The notes below the pieces were generated by a model. It did not search any database, was not told where the DNA came from, and saw only the letters and a program-made list of their open reading frames with translations. Made by a program: the position numbers and the translations under genes. Shown here in pieces: positions 30,652 to 38,980 of a DNA stretch of 64,000 nt (position 1 is its first letter; every line of letters starts with the position of its first letter). The stretch is from NCBI RefSeq assembly GCF_001434705.1, contig NZ_AZDJ01000022.1, positions 1-64,000 of the forward strand, given 5' to 3'. Source of the stretch: Lacticaseibacillus nasuensis JCM 17158. Its GTDB lineage: Bacteria > Bacillota > Bacilli > Lactobacillales > Lactobacillaceae.

Positions 30652-31589
30652 AGACGCACCTGACCAGTCGATTGTTGGACCTGGGCAAACGTAACGCCAC
30701 CGGCCTTTGTCGTCGACTCCGCCTTACCGACCAGCTTTTGCATCCGGTCTTCATCATGGGCGCGCCCGGCTTCGCCAAACGCCACCTGCCCGGCCTTGAG
30801 CCGGTCAAAGTACGGCGTGGCCGGGGCATAATGCCAGAAGTTCTCCCCGTAGTCGACCTTGGCGTAATGCCACGGCTTATTGAACAGGTTATAGTGCACC
30901 AGATTCGGTGCCGTTTCCCCAGGAGCCTGCACGTTCCAGCGGCTCGGCAACAACACTAACTGGTCGTTCGTGATGGCGTTGATGTAGTCTTGGTCCGGCG
31001 CGATGCTTGGAAAGTGGTAAGTATTTAACAGCGTCAAGAAGTGCGCGGAAAATTGGGCGGCGCGCATCGCTTTCAGGTTCAACACTAAGACCCCAGAGTT
31101 CACGTATTCGTTGGCCGGCACGCCAACGACCTGCTCGGCATACGCCGCGGTGATCGGATCATTGGCGATAAACGGATCGGGAGCCGCGGCCACCAAGGCG
31201 TGACTCACGTCGGTGGCAAACAACTTGGCCACGTCGGCTTCGCACACAACGTCCGCATCGAGGTAAATGGCCTTGTCCAGCTGGGGAAACATGTCGGCGA
31301 TAAACAGGCGATAATAAATCGTCAACGTGAAGTAATCGGCGCGCAAGGTGTTGCCATGATCTTGCACCTGCTCTTGCAACTTGGCCGCCATCGACTCGAA
31401 GCCGATGTGCACGTTGGCCGTCGCCATGCTGCCTAATGCGGTAACGGACTCTGGCGCCAAGCCCTGATTCAAAATCGTGATTTGGTACTCGGTGGCGGGA
31501 TCGGTGTTGGCAATCAGCGAGGTCAACGCGACGCTTAATGGGGCGACGTATTTTTCGTCGACGGCAAAGAAAATTGGGACTACAGTCAT
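30648..31589 (-). CDS. Family 8 glycosyltransferase (second GT8)
   Basis: A 313-residue retaining glycosyltransferase of the GT8 (general-stress-protein-A/LgtC-like) group. It starts PIFFAVDEKYVAPLSVALTSLIANT and has the metal-binding DxD in KAIYLDADVVCEADVAKLF (about residue 112), EYVNSGVLVLNLKAMR, and the later DQDYINAI and HYNLFNKPWHY motifs. UDP-glucose or UDP-galactose is the usual donor. ATG with AAAGGA, 5 bp after the first GT8 gene. It shares only the GT8 core with its neighbour, so the pair is not a recent duplication. Confidence 0.9.
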   Translation of the reverse strand: MTVVPIFFAVDEKYVAPLSVALTSLIANTDPATEYQITILNQGLAPESVTALGSMATANVHIGFESMAAKLQEQVQDHGNTLRADYFTLTIYYRLFIADMFPQLDKAIYLDADVVCEADVAKLFATDVSHALVAAAPDPFIANDPITAAYAEQVVGVPANEYVNSGVLVLNLKAMRAAQFSAHFLTLLNTYHFPSIAPDQDYINAITNDQLVLLPSRWNVQAPGETAPNLVHYNLFNKPWHYAKVDYGENFWHYAPATPYFDRLKAGQVAFGEAGRAHDEDRMQKLVGKAESTTKAGGVTFAQVQQSTGQVRL

Positions 31590-31594
31590 AAGTG

Positions 31595-32422
31595 CTATCC
31601 TTTCAGTTGCGGGGCCAAACTGGCGTATTCGCTCAGCAGATCATCGTATTCGTGAAGCTTCAAATCGGTGTGCACGCGGTCTACTTGCCACGGCTTCACC
31701 GTCAGGGTATGCACCCACGGCCACAACCGAAAGCTCGTCGTAAAATGTTGAAACACCGTGTTGCGGTGCAACCGGCGCTGGTCATTATACCGGCGCGGGG
31801 CCACCCGCTTGTGGTTAGCTAACTTATTCAACGCGGACTGATCCGGCATGAACATTTGCCGCTGCTGACACATCAGGCGCGCCCGGGCAAATAACCCCGA
31901 CTCGCGAATCTCTGCCAGATTCATCAACAACACCCCGGAGTTAATGTAGTCGGCGACTTTTAACTGGCTGTGGAAGAACCACCGACCGTAATAATCTAAC
32001 ACCCCGACGAACTGGGTACCCGTTAAGTCTTGATGGTAAAACTTACCAGGGTCCCGCCGGCACACGACATCCGTATCCAGGTACAACAGGCGCTCGGGTA
32101 ATGCCGGCACCAAGTCGGCATACAGCCGCAACATACAATAAGGGGTGAAAATCGTTTCCCGATTGGCCGTCGGTGGCGTCGCCTGCACTAAGTCCGTGAT
32201 GTCATAACGCGTCACCGTGTTGCGGGCATCATGTTCGGTCACTACCCCTTGGAGGAAGTCGGCGGTGTGTTGCGACAACGGCACGAACTGGCGCTTCGCA
32301 TTGCGCAACGTCGCCGTCAACAGGTGAACGTGCAGCGGCTCCGAGACGTTTTTCAACAAAGCCAATGTCGAGATTAACAAACCATCGGCCATGTTTTCAT
32401 CGCCGCAAAATAACACATCCAT
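31595..32422 (-). CDS. Family 8 glycosyltransferase (first GT8)
   Basis: A 275-residue GT8 enzyme (MDVLFCGDENMADGLLISTLALL, DxD in ERLLYLDTDVVCRRDPGKFY, then ADYINSGVLLMNLAEIRESG and MPDQSALNKL). The C terminus (FQHFTTSFRLWPWVHTLTVKPWQ) matches the acceptor-side end of the family. The ATG at 32422 is chosen because the GTG at 32428 lies inside the AGGAGG ribosome site. The gene follows the acyltransferase stop by 2 bp. It probably transfers a hexose to a lipid- or glycan-linked acceptor within the same pathway. Confidence 0.88.
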   Translation of the reverse strand: MDVLFCGDENMADGLLISTLALLKNVSEPLHVHLLTATLRNAKRQFVPLSQHTADFLQGVVTEHDARNTVTRYDITDLVQATPPTANRETIFTPYCMLRLYADLVPALPERLLYLDTDVVCRRDPGKFYHQDLTGTQFVGVLDYYGRWFFHSQLKVADYINSGVLLMNLAEIRESGLFARARLMCQQRQMFMPDQSALNKLANHKRVAPRRYNDQRRLHRNTVFQHFTTSFRLWPWVHTLTVKPWQVDRVHTDLKLHEYDDLLSEYASLAPQLKG

Positions 32423-32424
32423 CT

Positions 32425-33177
32425 TCACTCCTCCTTCCGTCGGTACTCAATATAACTCGCGTCGCTCAAGGCTGCGCGCTGCTTCATCTGCACGGCTACT
32501 GCCGCGGCGAGCTGACGGCGCTGGGCCGGTTGACTCAGGTGCTGATCCGGGACAATTGGGCCGTCAATGTAGGCCGTGATCCGCGGTCGACCGTGGCGCC
32601 GCGTGTAAACGTTGGTTTGAACAAACACCGGCGCCTGGGTCGCCACCGGATAATGAAACGCCCCTGGGACAAACGGCCGAATCTGCGTCGCGTAGGGCCA
32701 CACATGCGCCTCGGGATACACCGTCACCATCGCGCCGGCGGCAATCACCGACGCCACGACTTGATTAAACTGCACCAGCTGCCGGCGCGTGCTCGGCAAG
32801 ACGAGCCCGCCGCCACGCGGCACCAGTTTGCCCATCACCGGCACGCTAAGGTTACTCGGGGCGGCAATCACATACGTTTGCCGCCGACCGCCCAGCACCA
32901 GCGGCATGAAGGCATCCCCCACCGGTTGCGTGTGATTGGCGTATAAAAAAATTCCCTGCGGCGCCTGGCGCAACTTCGCCAAGCCTACCACATGGTAATG
33001 CCAAACGGGTGCAATCACGGCGCGACCAACCCAGCGGCAAACCGTGGCGATGAGCCGATCCCCCACGCGCTGAGCGGTGGTTTGCGGTAACCATTGGTAG
33101 TCGCTGGGCAACTCGCGCGTCTCGGGACTAGTGACCATGTCTTGGGCAAAGTCCGTATAGTAACGAATCCGACTCAC
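32425..33177 (-). CDS. PlsC-like acyltransferase, first gene of the operon
   Basis: A 250-residue acyltransferase-like protein. The catalytic block reads GIFLYANHTQPVGDAFMPLVL (His to Asp spacing one residue longer than the classical HX4D), followed by VPRGGGLVLPSTRRQL and the MVTVYPEAHVWPY block. The tail ends ASYIEYRRKEE. It resembles the distal acyltransferase of the same operon in the YPEA block only. The GTG at 33177 follows AAAAGGAGG. The promoter with the TetR-type palindrome lies directly upstream. Confidence 0.8.
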   Translation of the reverse strand: MSRIRYYTDFAQDMVTSPETRELPSDYQWLPQTTAQRVGDRLIATVCRWVGRAVIAPVWHYHVVGLAKLRQAPQGIFLYANHTQPVGDAFMPLVLGGRRQTYVIAAPSNLSVPVMGKLVPRGGGLVLPSTRRQLVQFNQVVASVIAAGAMVTVYPEAHVWPYATQIRPFVPGAFHYPVATQAPVFVQTNVYTRRHGRPRITAYIDGPIVPDQHLSQPAQRRQLAAAVAVQMKQRAALSDASYIEYRRKEE

Positions 33178-33189
33178 CGGCGCCTCCTT

Positions 33190-33205
33190 TTGAGTGACTA
33201 CTCAA
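33190..33205. promoter_or_regulatory. TetR-type operator of the acyltransferase/GT8 operon
   Basis: TTGAGTGACTACTCAA is a 16-bp palindrome sharing 14 of 16 positions with TTGAGTAAATACTCAA at 29091-29106. It lies between the -10 and the ribosome site of the operon, where a bound repressor would block transcription. Confidence 0.75.
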
Positions 33206-33222
33206 TCATCCTTTTCCTGAAA

Positions 33223-33251
33223 ATTATACTGCTAGGCAAAATTCAGAGCAA
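33223..33251 (-). promoter_or_regulatory. Promoter of the acyltransferase/GT8 operon
   Basis: On the minus strand, -35 TTGCTC (33246-33251) and a consensus -10 TATAAT (33223-33228) are 17 bp apart. Confidence 0.75.
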
Positions 33252-33265
33252 GCCAGACGACTCGC

Positions 33266-33295
33266 TTGGACAATCCCCAACCCCCGCGGTACCAT
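33266..33295 (+). promoter_or_regulatory. Probable promoter of the aldo/keto reductase gene
   Basis: -35 TTGGAC (33266-33271) and -10 TACCAT (33290-33295) have an 18-bp spacer. Confidence 0.45.
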
Positions 33296-33320
33296 GACCT
33301 TAACCACAAAGGAGGCACTC

Positions 33321-34148
33321 ATGAAAAATTATGTTTTACGCAGTGGCATGCGTGTGCCGGCCGTTGGGTTTGGGACCTACAAGCTCACCGGCACTACCGG
33401 CGCCAACGCGATTGCCAGCGCCATTCAAACCGGCTACCGCCTGCTCGATACCGCCTACAACTATGAAAACGAAGGGGCGGTTGGCGCGGGCATCCGCCGC
33501 AGCGGCGTCGCAAGAAGCGAGTTGGTGGTCACCTCGAAGCTACCTGGCCGCTACTACCACTACAACGACGCCATCACCGCAATTCAAGAGTCGTTATTTC
33601 GCAGCGGCTTAGATTACTTCGACTTGTACCTGCTGCATTGGCCGAACCCCAAGGCCGATCATTACGTTGAAGCCTGGCAGGCCTTGCAAGCCGCCAAGCA
33701 ATTCGGCCTCGTCCGCGACATTGGTGTGTGCAACTTCTTGCCCGCCCACCTCGACAGACTCGCGCAAGAAACCGGCGAGCTGCCCGTGGTGAACCAAATC
33801 GAGTTACATCCCTACTTCAACCAAGCCGCACAACGCGAGTACGATACAGCGCATGGGATTTTGACCGAGGACTGGAGCCCCTTGGGTCGCGCCAGCGCCG
33901 TGATACAAGATCCCGTGTTAGTTAACCTGGCCAAGCGATATGCTGTCAGCGTCGGCCAACTGATCTTGCGCTGGGAAGTGCAGCTGGGCACCCTGCCGAT
34001 TCCAAAATCGGCCCACCTGACCCGCCAACGCGAGAACCTGGCCCTCGACTTCACGATTGCCGATCAAGACATGGCCGCCATCAACGCCTTAAGCAAACCC
34101 GATGGCCGCATGAAGCAACAAGATCCCGCCGTTTACGAAGAATTCTAA
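33321..34148 (+). CDS. Aldo/keto reductase
   Basis: NADPH-dependent aldehyde/ketone reductase, 275 residues. The tetrad is visible: Asp and Tyr in YRLLDTAYNYENE (about residues 41-46), Lys in VVTSKLP (about 72) and His in YLLHWP (about 105). The cofactor region (PIPKSAHLTRQRENLAL) is also present. It is similar to 2,5-diketogluconate-reductase-like members of lactobacilli; the physiological substrate is unknown. The ATG follows AAAGGAGG. It is monocistronic and divergent from the acyltransferase/GT8 operon, whose operator is 85 bp away. Confidence 0.93.
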   Translation: MKNYVLRSGMRVPAVGFGTYKLTGTTGANAIASAIQTGYRLLDTAYNYENEGAVGAGIRRSGVARSELVVTSKLPGRYYHYNDAITAIQESLFRSGLDYFDLYLLHWPNPKADHYVEAWQALQAAKQFGLVRDIGVCNFLPAHLDRLAQETGELPVVNQIELHPYFNQAAQREYDTAHGILTEDWSPLGRASAVIQDPVLVNLAKRYAVSVGQLILRWEVQLGTLPIPKSAHLTRQRENLALDFTIADQDMAAINALSKPDGRMKQQDPAVYEEF

Positions 34149-34151
34149 ATC

Positions 34152-34182
34152 AAAAAACCGCTGACCTGCGTCAGCGGTTTTG
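34152..34182. terminator. Bidirectional terminator
   Basis: AAAAAACCGCTGAC-ctgc-GTCAGCGGTTTTGT lies between the convergent reductase and TcaA-like genes. Confidence 0.88.
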
Positions 34183-34185
34183 TCG

Positions 34186-35796
34186 TTAATATGAATTTGA
34201 AGCGCCATACAACTTACCATCTTGCGCAACCTTAAACGTAATGGCGACATACGACGAAGAATCTTCGGTGTCGCTGTCATCATCGTACTTGTACGTGTAG
34301 TTAATGTTAAATGGCACGTAGAGGTAGATGCTGCCGTCATCGCCAAGGTAACTTTGAACGTCAGCCTGCGTGAAATCGATGTTCTTATAGGTGTCGGTTT
34401 CATCCGAATCATCGTCACCGCTCAGCTCAGCGTTGTCCTTATACCCAGCGGTCACCAGCGTAAACCCACTCCATGACCCGGAGTGATCCGCCTTGAAGTA
34501 TTGCTTGGCGAAGGCATCAACGTTGGTTTTGATGTTCTTAAAGTCGTAAGTGACGGCACTGTTGGGCAACTCGTACATCATCCCGTCGTCATCGCTATTC
34601 GGCAGGCTTGTGCCACCATTTTCCGTCACATCACTTAAGTTGGCCTTGTCGACCGTCACGGTGTTGCCATAAGTGCCGCTGATGGTCAGCTCACTGGCCG
34701 GGTCGTCAACATTTTGGCTGAACGGGCCGACCTTTTGCCGCTTGGCCTTTAGCGTAATGTCAGTGGCCTTACCTTTATAGCTGACCTTGAACGTGTTCGG
34801 GCCGCCTGGGATCGTCACGTAATTCGTGGACTTCGGGAACGACAGCGTGGTCGATTTGCGCTCGCCGCCGGCCACCGAGGCCTTAGCCTTCACGGAGCCA
34901 AACTGGGAACTTTGCGTCGTCGTGAAGGTGTAGCTACCGTAAAACAGCGGTGCCTTCAGGTCATTCGTGCTCACCTTCTTGCCCTTGTAGTACAAGGCAT
35001 GTTGCTTGGCACTTTTGGCCAGCTTCACCGTGGTTGGGGTGATATTTAGCTGATACTTTTTGAAGAATAATAGCCAGTTTTTCGAGGTGACCCGCACCAC
35101 TTGGTTTTCGCCACTCATGATGCTCGAGGCGGCATAGTTGACCTTGATCAGTTGCTTGGCCCCATCCTTGGCAAACTTGGACTTCGTTTGGCTATGTGGG
35201 AATAGCTTCAACAACTTGGCGGGATCCTTTGCGGCCATTGCGGCACTGTAGCGGCTCTGCAGCTCGGCGGCAGTGCAATCCGTCAACTTACCGATCGCAA
35301 AAAAGGCAATCAAAGCAATGATGACGCCGCCGGTTATCATGCCCTTCGGCGACTTGATGAACGCCCCGAAGTCAAACCCACTGCCGGCACCGCCAGTCGT
35401 CGGTGGCACCGGCGGCTGCGTTGGCCCTTGCGGCTGGGCTTGCGGTTGAAACTGTGGTTGTGCCTGAGGCTGTGGCGCTTGGGGCTGAGGTTGAGATTGT
35501 GAAGCTTGTGGTTGTGGCGCCGGTGCCTGTGGTTGTGCCGGTTGCGCACTGTCATCCGCGTAAATTGGGGCGCCGGTTTGCGTATCATAGCCAACCACCT
35601 GACGCTGACTTGCCGCTGCGGTTGACTGAGGGGCCGCAGTGCTGGCCGCGGCTTGGCTTGGTGCCGCTTGGCTAGTCGCGGTTACCGAAGCGGCCGCACT
35701 CGCCTGGTCGAGTTCCTGTTGGTGTGCTGTAAATTCGGCAAAGGTTGGTTTACGCCCGTTTGCCGCCTCGAATGCTTTTGCCCATTCATTATCCAT
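34186..35796 (-). CDS. TcaA/YvbJ-like membrane protein with a novel N-terminal module
   Basis: A 536-residue single-span membrane protein. The N-terminus carries an NGRKPTFAEF helix (residues 13-22), VVGYDTQTGAPIYAD (67-81) and a Gln/Pro/Ala-rich linker (about 82-135). One membrane segment follows at about 155-172 (MITGGVIIALIAFFAIGKL). The long extracytoplasmic part contains TcaA-like repeats (SPKSTNYVTIPGGPNTFKVSYKGKATDITLKA-type block) and ends in an NTF2-like domain with Asp-rich loops. TcaA proteins affect cell-wall antibiotic resistance and usually begin with a zinc ribbon, which is missing here. It is coupled to the upstream gene, which shares the same N-terminal module (8-nt overlap). 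Confidence 0.75.
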   Translation of the reverse strand: MDNEWAKAFEAANGRKPTFAEFTAHQQELDQASAAASVTATSQAAPSQAAASTAAPQSTAAASQRQVVGYDTQTGAPIYADDSAQPAQPQAPAPQPQASQSQPQPQAPQPQAQPQFQPQAQPQGPTQPPVPPTTGGAGSGFDFGAFIKSPKGMITGGVIIALIAFFAIGKLTDCTAAELQSRYSAAMAAKDPAKLLKLFPHSQTKSKFAKDGAKQLIKVNYAASSIMSGENQVVRVTSKNWLLFFKKYQLNITPTTVKLAKSAKQHALYYKGKKVSTNDLKAPLFYGSYTFTTTQSSQFGSVKAKASVAGGERKSTTLSFPKSTNYVTIPGGPNTFKVSYKGKATDITLKAKRQKVGPFSQNVDDPASELTISGTYGNTVTVDKANLSDVTENGGTSLPNSDDDGMMYELPNSAVTYDFKNIKTNVDAFAKQYFKADHSGSWSGFTLVTAGYKDNAELSGDDDSDETDTYKNIDFTQADVQSYLGDDGSIYLYVPFNINYTYKYDDDSDTEDSSSYVAITFKVAQDGKLYGASNSY

Positions 35797-36880
35797 GTTG
35801 CCGCTTCCCCCATCCTTTAGATAAGCCCATGATTGCTAGAACTGATGCCAACACGGCGACAATGCCGACTGCCAAGAGCCAGTGCTGCACGCCGAGAATC
35901 CCATCCACCAAGTTCTTCATGAAGGTTTTGATGACGCCGATTTTGCTGGCGTATTCTTGGTAGAAATCGTAGGCGGCTTGGCCGGCCGGCGTGGTTTGCA
36001 CGCCGGCAGCGGAGCCATGCATAATCTGATGCAATGCCTTCAATAATTCTCCACGAGTATAGCTCTGGCCACTTAACAAGGAACCGTTCAAGACGTTGTT
36101 CAGCTTGAAATAAATGCCCAAGCCAATCACGGCAGACCCGATGACCCCGCCGGACAAGAGGTATTCATCGAAGTTCGTGTGGACAAACCGCCACAAGCCA
36201 TTGGCCCCGATGAACAAAACGGCGACGGTCAGCACCCAAAACAGGACATTTAAGTTGCTGGCGCCACTGACGGCAGTTTGCATCTGTGTCGTCAGACTAT
36301 TCGAGCCAAAAATCTCGCCAATTAAGCCGGTGCCTTGACTCAGCGTATTCACGGCAGACTTAAACATCCCCATATGCACGGCGGTGACGAGCCAACCAAT
36401 ACCGAGCAGAAGGTTGCAAACGGCTAACAACGGAGTCAGCCCACCAGTTGGGGCAATCGCTTGGCGCCAACCAGCGCCGGTTTTCCAGGAGCCGCTTTTG
36501 AAGAAGTAAACCAATTGGTCAACCGGCTTAGCGCCAGGAGCCAGCGGGGCCACTGCAACAGATGCCGCACCCGGCGCAGCTTGCGGCTGTGGTTGGGGTT
36601 GGGGCTGTGGTTGCGGTTGGGGCTGTGGCTGTGGTTGCGGTTGGGGCTGTGGTTGCGGTTGAGCTTGTGGCTCCGCAACCGATTGTGCCGGCGCGGTCGT
36701 TTGGTCGGCATAAATCGGTGCACCAGTTTGCGTATCGTAACCCACGATTTGCTTTGCGGTCGTCGTGCTGGCGGCCGGCGAATCTCCCCATTCGGCCTTG
36801 CCCGCCTCGATTTCCGCCGCCGTCGGTTCGCGGCCATTGACAGACTTGAAGTAACTGATCCAATCTTCTCGTTTCCCCAT
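35789..36880 (-). CDS. Multi-spanning membrane protein with the same N-terminal module
   Basis: A 363-residue protein. NGREPTAAEIEAGKAEW (residues 15-31), IVGYDTQTGAPIYAD (45-59) and a Pro-Gln repeat tract (about 72-98) repeat the N-terminal design of the neighbouring gene. The remainder has about five membrane segments (LTPLLAVCNLLLGIGWLVTAVHMG, LNVLFWVLTVAVLFIGANGLW, GGVIGSAVIGLGIYF, and WLLAVGIVAVLASVLAIMGLS at the end). I do not recognise the C-terminal family. The ATG follows GGGAGGAG. The shared module suggests both proteins bind the same cytoplasmic partner. Confidence 0.65.
   Translation of the reverse strand: MGKREDWISYFKSVNGREPTAAEIEAGKAEWGDSPAASTTTAKQIVGYDTQTGAPIYADQTTAPAQSVAEPQAQPQPQPQPQPQPQPQPQPQPQPQPQPQAAPGAASVAVAPLAPGAKPVDQLVYFFKSGSWKTGAGWRQAIAPTGGLTPLLAVCNLLLGIGWLVTAVHMGMFKSAVNTLSQGTGLIGEIFGSNSLTTQMQTAVSGASNLNVLFWVLTVAVLFIGANGLWRFVHTNFDEYLLSGGVIGSAVIGLGIYFKLNNVLNGSLLSGQSYTRGELLKALHQIMHGSAAGVQTTPAGQAAYDFYQEYASKIGVIKTFMKNLVDGILGVQHWLLAVGIVAVLASVLAIMGLSKGWGKRQHG
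36581..36665. repeat. Pro-Gln codon tandem repeat
   Basis: An imperfect 6-nt repeat (GGTTGC/GGCTGT/GGTTGG units on the plus strand) encodes the PQPQPQ tract of the 35789-36880 gene. A looser version occurs at about 35410-35545 in the neighbouring gene. Such tracts can change length by slippage in steps that keep the frame. Confidence 0.75.
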
Positions 36881-37135
36881 CTATTGCTCCTCCCAAATCC
36901 TAAATTACTTAAATTATTGCCCTTTTCTAATCGCAACACAATGGCTAAGCGTAATTTCTCGCGGGTTTTGGTACCGCCTGCACACTGTATTACCTCAATA
37001 GTTTAACCTGTGCGGTGCAAGCCGTGGCGAATGCCCCGCAGAATCGCGACTGCGCTTGCAATTTTGCAAAATGAAGCCGAAAATGAAGATGGAATGAAAA
37101 TATGGCGCACTCAAACGATTCGAGGAGGAATGCTT

Positions 37136-37648
37136 ATGCAACCACACTCACGAGAAACGTTGTTGATCGCCGCTCGGGAACATTATGATCGCCTCTGGCA
37201 ATTGATCACGGCACTACCGGATCATGGTCGCAGCGGAACCTTTCATTTCACTAATCCTGAAACCTCCGTCAAGGATGTCCTTGTTCACCTTGGCGCATGG
37301 CAACAGCTTTACTTGAACTGGAGTCAGGCCAATCTGAGTGACCAACCTGCCCGGTTCCTTCCGCGCCCCTATACCTGGCACACCACGGATCAACTGAACG
37401 CCAAAATTTTGGCCGACCATCGTGCCACCACGTTTCAAGAAGCAGCCGATGCGTTAGATCAAACCCAGACGAAAATCATTCGTCAGGTCGAAGCCGCTAT
37501 CGACGAGGAACTGTTCAGCCGGACCTTGTATCCTTGGACCGGCCACGCCAGCCTCGGCGACTACGCCCGCATCGTGACCGTCGCTAATTACGACTGGGCC
37601 TTCAAGTTGTTACGCCACTATCGCCACGCACAGCTACAAACAACGTAA
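37136..37648 (+). CDS. ClbS/DfsB family four-helix-bundle protein
   Basis: A 170-residue soluble helical protein of the ClbS/DfsB (DinB-like) group, recognised by SVKDVLVHLGAWQQLYLNW and YPWTGHASLGDYARIVTVANYDWAFKLL. Characterised members protect against DNA-damaging metabolites (ClbS hydrolyses colibactin) or are of unknown function. The ATG at 37136 is used because AGGAGG (37123-37128) is too close to the ATG at 37130. The preceding 255-bp gap holds the divergent start regions and two TTGCAA palindromes (about 37055-37070), nothing else I can identify. Confidence 0.8.
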   Translation: MQPHSRETLLIAAREHYDRLWQLITALPDHGRSGTFHFTNPETSVKDVLVHLGAWQQLYLNWSQANLSDQPARFLPRPYTWHTTDQLNAKILADHRATTFQEAADALDQTQTKIIRQVEAAIDEELFSRTLYPWTGHASLGDYARIVTVANYDWAFKLLRHYRHAQLQTT

Positions 37649-37653
37649 CAAAA

Positions 37654-37690
37654 TTAAGCGCGGCATCCACAATTGGATGCCGCGCTTATT
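37654..37690. terminator. Bidirectional terminator
   Basis: AAGCGCGGCATCC-acaatt-GGATGCCGCGCTT is followed by ATTATTT, between convergent genes. Confidence 0.88.
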
Positions 37691-37699
37691 ATTTGGCGG

Positions 37700-38503
37700 T
37701 TACGGTAGCAAATGCTGTAAAGCATACGCCACCCCGTCTGCCGTGTTGGCCTTGGTCACCAACCGGGCAGCTTGTTTGACTTCCGGTGCGGCATTTCCCA
37801 TGGCAATCGGCCAACTCACCAGCCGGAACATCGGCAAATCGTTATGACCATCGCCAAACGCCACAGCGTCCGTTGCTGCCACCCGTGCCGAAGCCATGAT
37901 TGCCGCCACGCCAGCAGATTTATCGGCCCCGGCGGCGGTCACTTCGATGTAACCCGTAACCGAGCGGGTGGCGATAATCCCTGGTAGCGCCAAGGCTTGA
38001 ACCGCAACGAGCACTCGCGTCAACAACGCCTCATCAAACGTGATCAACATTACCTTAAATACTGACACTGGATCGTCGAGTTCAGCGGCGAGATTAGCGA
38101 CCAGTTGCGGTTGCACCCCAGTGATGGCGGCCTCATGGGTCACGCCTTCGTCAAACCGCGTGGCCAACCAGCGCTGGTCATCGTACACGGACACGCTGAC
38201 GGCAGGAAATTGCTGGGTGACCAACTCAATCACGGCTCGGGCCGCACCGGCTGGCAACGGCCGGGCTGCCAACGGGTGATACCCGGTGGCCGTCGGCGTA
38301 AAAATCAAGGCCCCGTTAAATGCCACCTGTGGCCCGGTTAACCCTAAGGCGGTCATGGCCGCCGCCATTTCCACCGGGGCCCGGGCAGATACCAACGTGA
38401 GTGGCAGCCCCCGCTTGCGGACCGCCGCGGCGGTGGCTGCCGTCACGCGCCCGGTGGCATCGAGAATCGTACCGTCCATGTCGCTGAAAAGATGTCGGAT
38501 CAT
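37700..38503 (-). CDS. Cof-type HAD-superfamily phosphatase
   Basis: A 267-residue cytoplasmic phosphatase with the HAD motifs: I SDMDGTILD (nucleophile Asp at about residue 8), II VSAR, III with Lys in AGADKSAGV, and IV FGDGHNDLPMF. The cap belongs to the Cof/C2B type, common for sugar-phosphate or nucleotide phosphatases. The specific substrate is unknown. ATG with an AAGGAGGA site. Confidence 0.92.
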   Translation of the reverse strand: MIRHLFSDMDGTILDATGRVTAATAAAVRKRGLPLTLVSARAPVEMAAAMTALGLTGPQVAFNGALIFTPTATGYHPLAARPLPAGAARAVIELVTQQFPAVSVSVYDDQRWLATRFDEGVTHEAAITGVQPQLVANLAAELDDPVSVFKVMLITFDEALLTRVLVAVQALALPGIIATRSVTGYIEVTAAGADKSAGVAAIMASARVAATDAVAFGDGHNDLPMFRLVSWPIAMGNAAPEVKQAARLVTKANTADGVAYALQHLLP

Positions 38504-38565
38504 GCTGTCGTCCTCCTTGTCTTTCGCTTGGTCGCCACTTCTATCAGGCCAAGCTTAGCACATTT

Positions 38566-38595
38566 TTGCCGGAGTCAGGGCCAGCGGAGTATAAT
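38566..38595 (+). promoter_or_regulatory. Promoter of the 112-residue protein gene
   Basis: -35 TTGCCG (38566-38571) and consensus -10 TATAAT (38590-38595) with an 18-bp spacer. Confidence 0.6.
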
Positions 38596-38638
38596 GGCCA
38601 CAACAAATCAAACTCGCGCCAAGCACAAGGAGGCACTC

Positions 38639-38977
38639 ATGCACGAAATTCCAGAAACCATGGCCCAAGTGGCCGACTTGGTTGCTCGCTCCCAGCACAC
38701 CGCGCACCCGTTAACCGAACCCGAGGTCATCGCCGGCGGGTTGCAAAATTGGATTCAGGAGCTGCTGGGTGAGGCCTTTGAGGGCGGGTATCTCACCGCC
38801 AGCCTCACCGCCAGCGGACTGACCATCACCGACATTTCGGATGTTCCGATCTATCAATCCACCGCGCTTTCGACCACCGATTTGGTGCCGCGCTTTCAAG
38901 CGGATCCCCACGCCACGCTGTTGTGGGTCCAAACCCAAATTCGTCAAGCCATCACCGCCGGTCACATCCGCGGCTAG
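38639..38977 (+). CDS. Small protein of unknown function
   Basis: A 112-residue acidic soluble protein, MHEIPETMAQVADLVARSQ... I do not recognise it. It is predicted alpha/beta with a central stretch LTASLTASGLTITDISDVPIY and a C-terminal amphipathic helix (LLWVQTQIRQAITAGHI). The start is fixed by AAGGAGG. The gene has a good promoter and a strong terminator of its own. Confidence 0.65.
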   Translation: MHEIPETMAQVADLVARSQHTAHPLTEPEVIAGGLQNWIQELLGEAFEGGYLTASLTASGLTITDISDVPIYQSTALSTTDLVPRFQADPHATLLWVQTQIRQAITAGHIRG

Positions 38978-38980
38978 TTG

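Noticed and set aside
36581-36665. Short tandem repeats considered as a CRISPR array
   Set aside because: The units are 6 nt, in frame and encode Pro-Gln; there are no spacers and no cas genes.
36881-37135. Possible further copy of the structured element between the divergent genes
   Set aside because: Some GC-rich inverted pieces exist, but no GTG...CAC rod with the helix order of copies A-C could be drawn.
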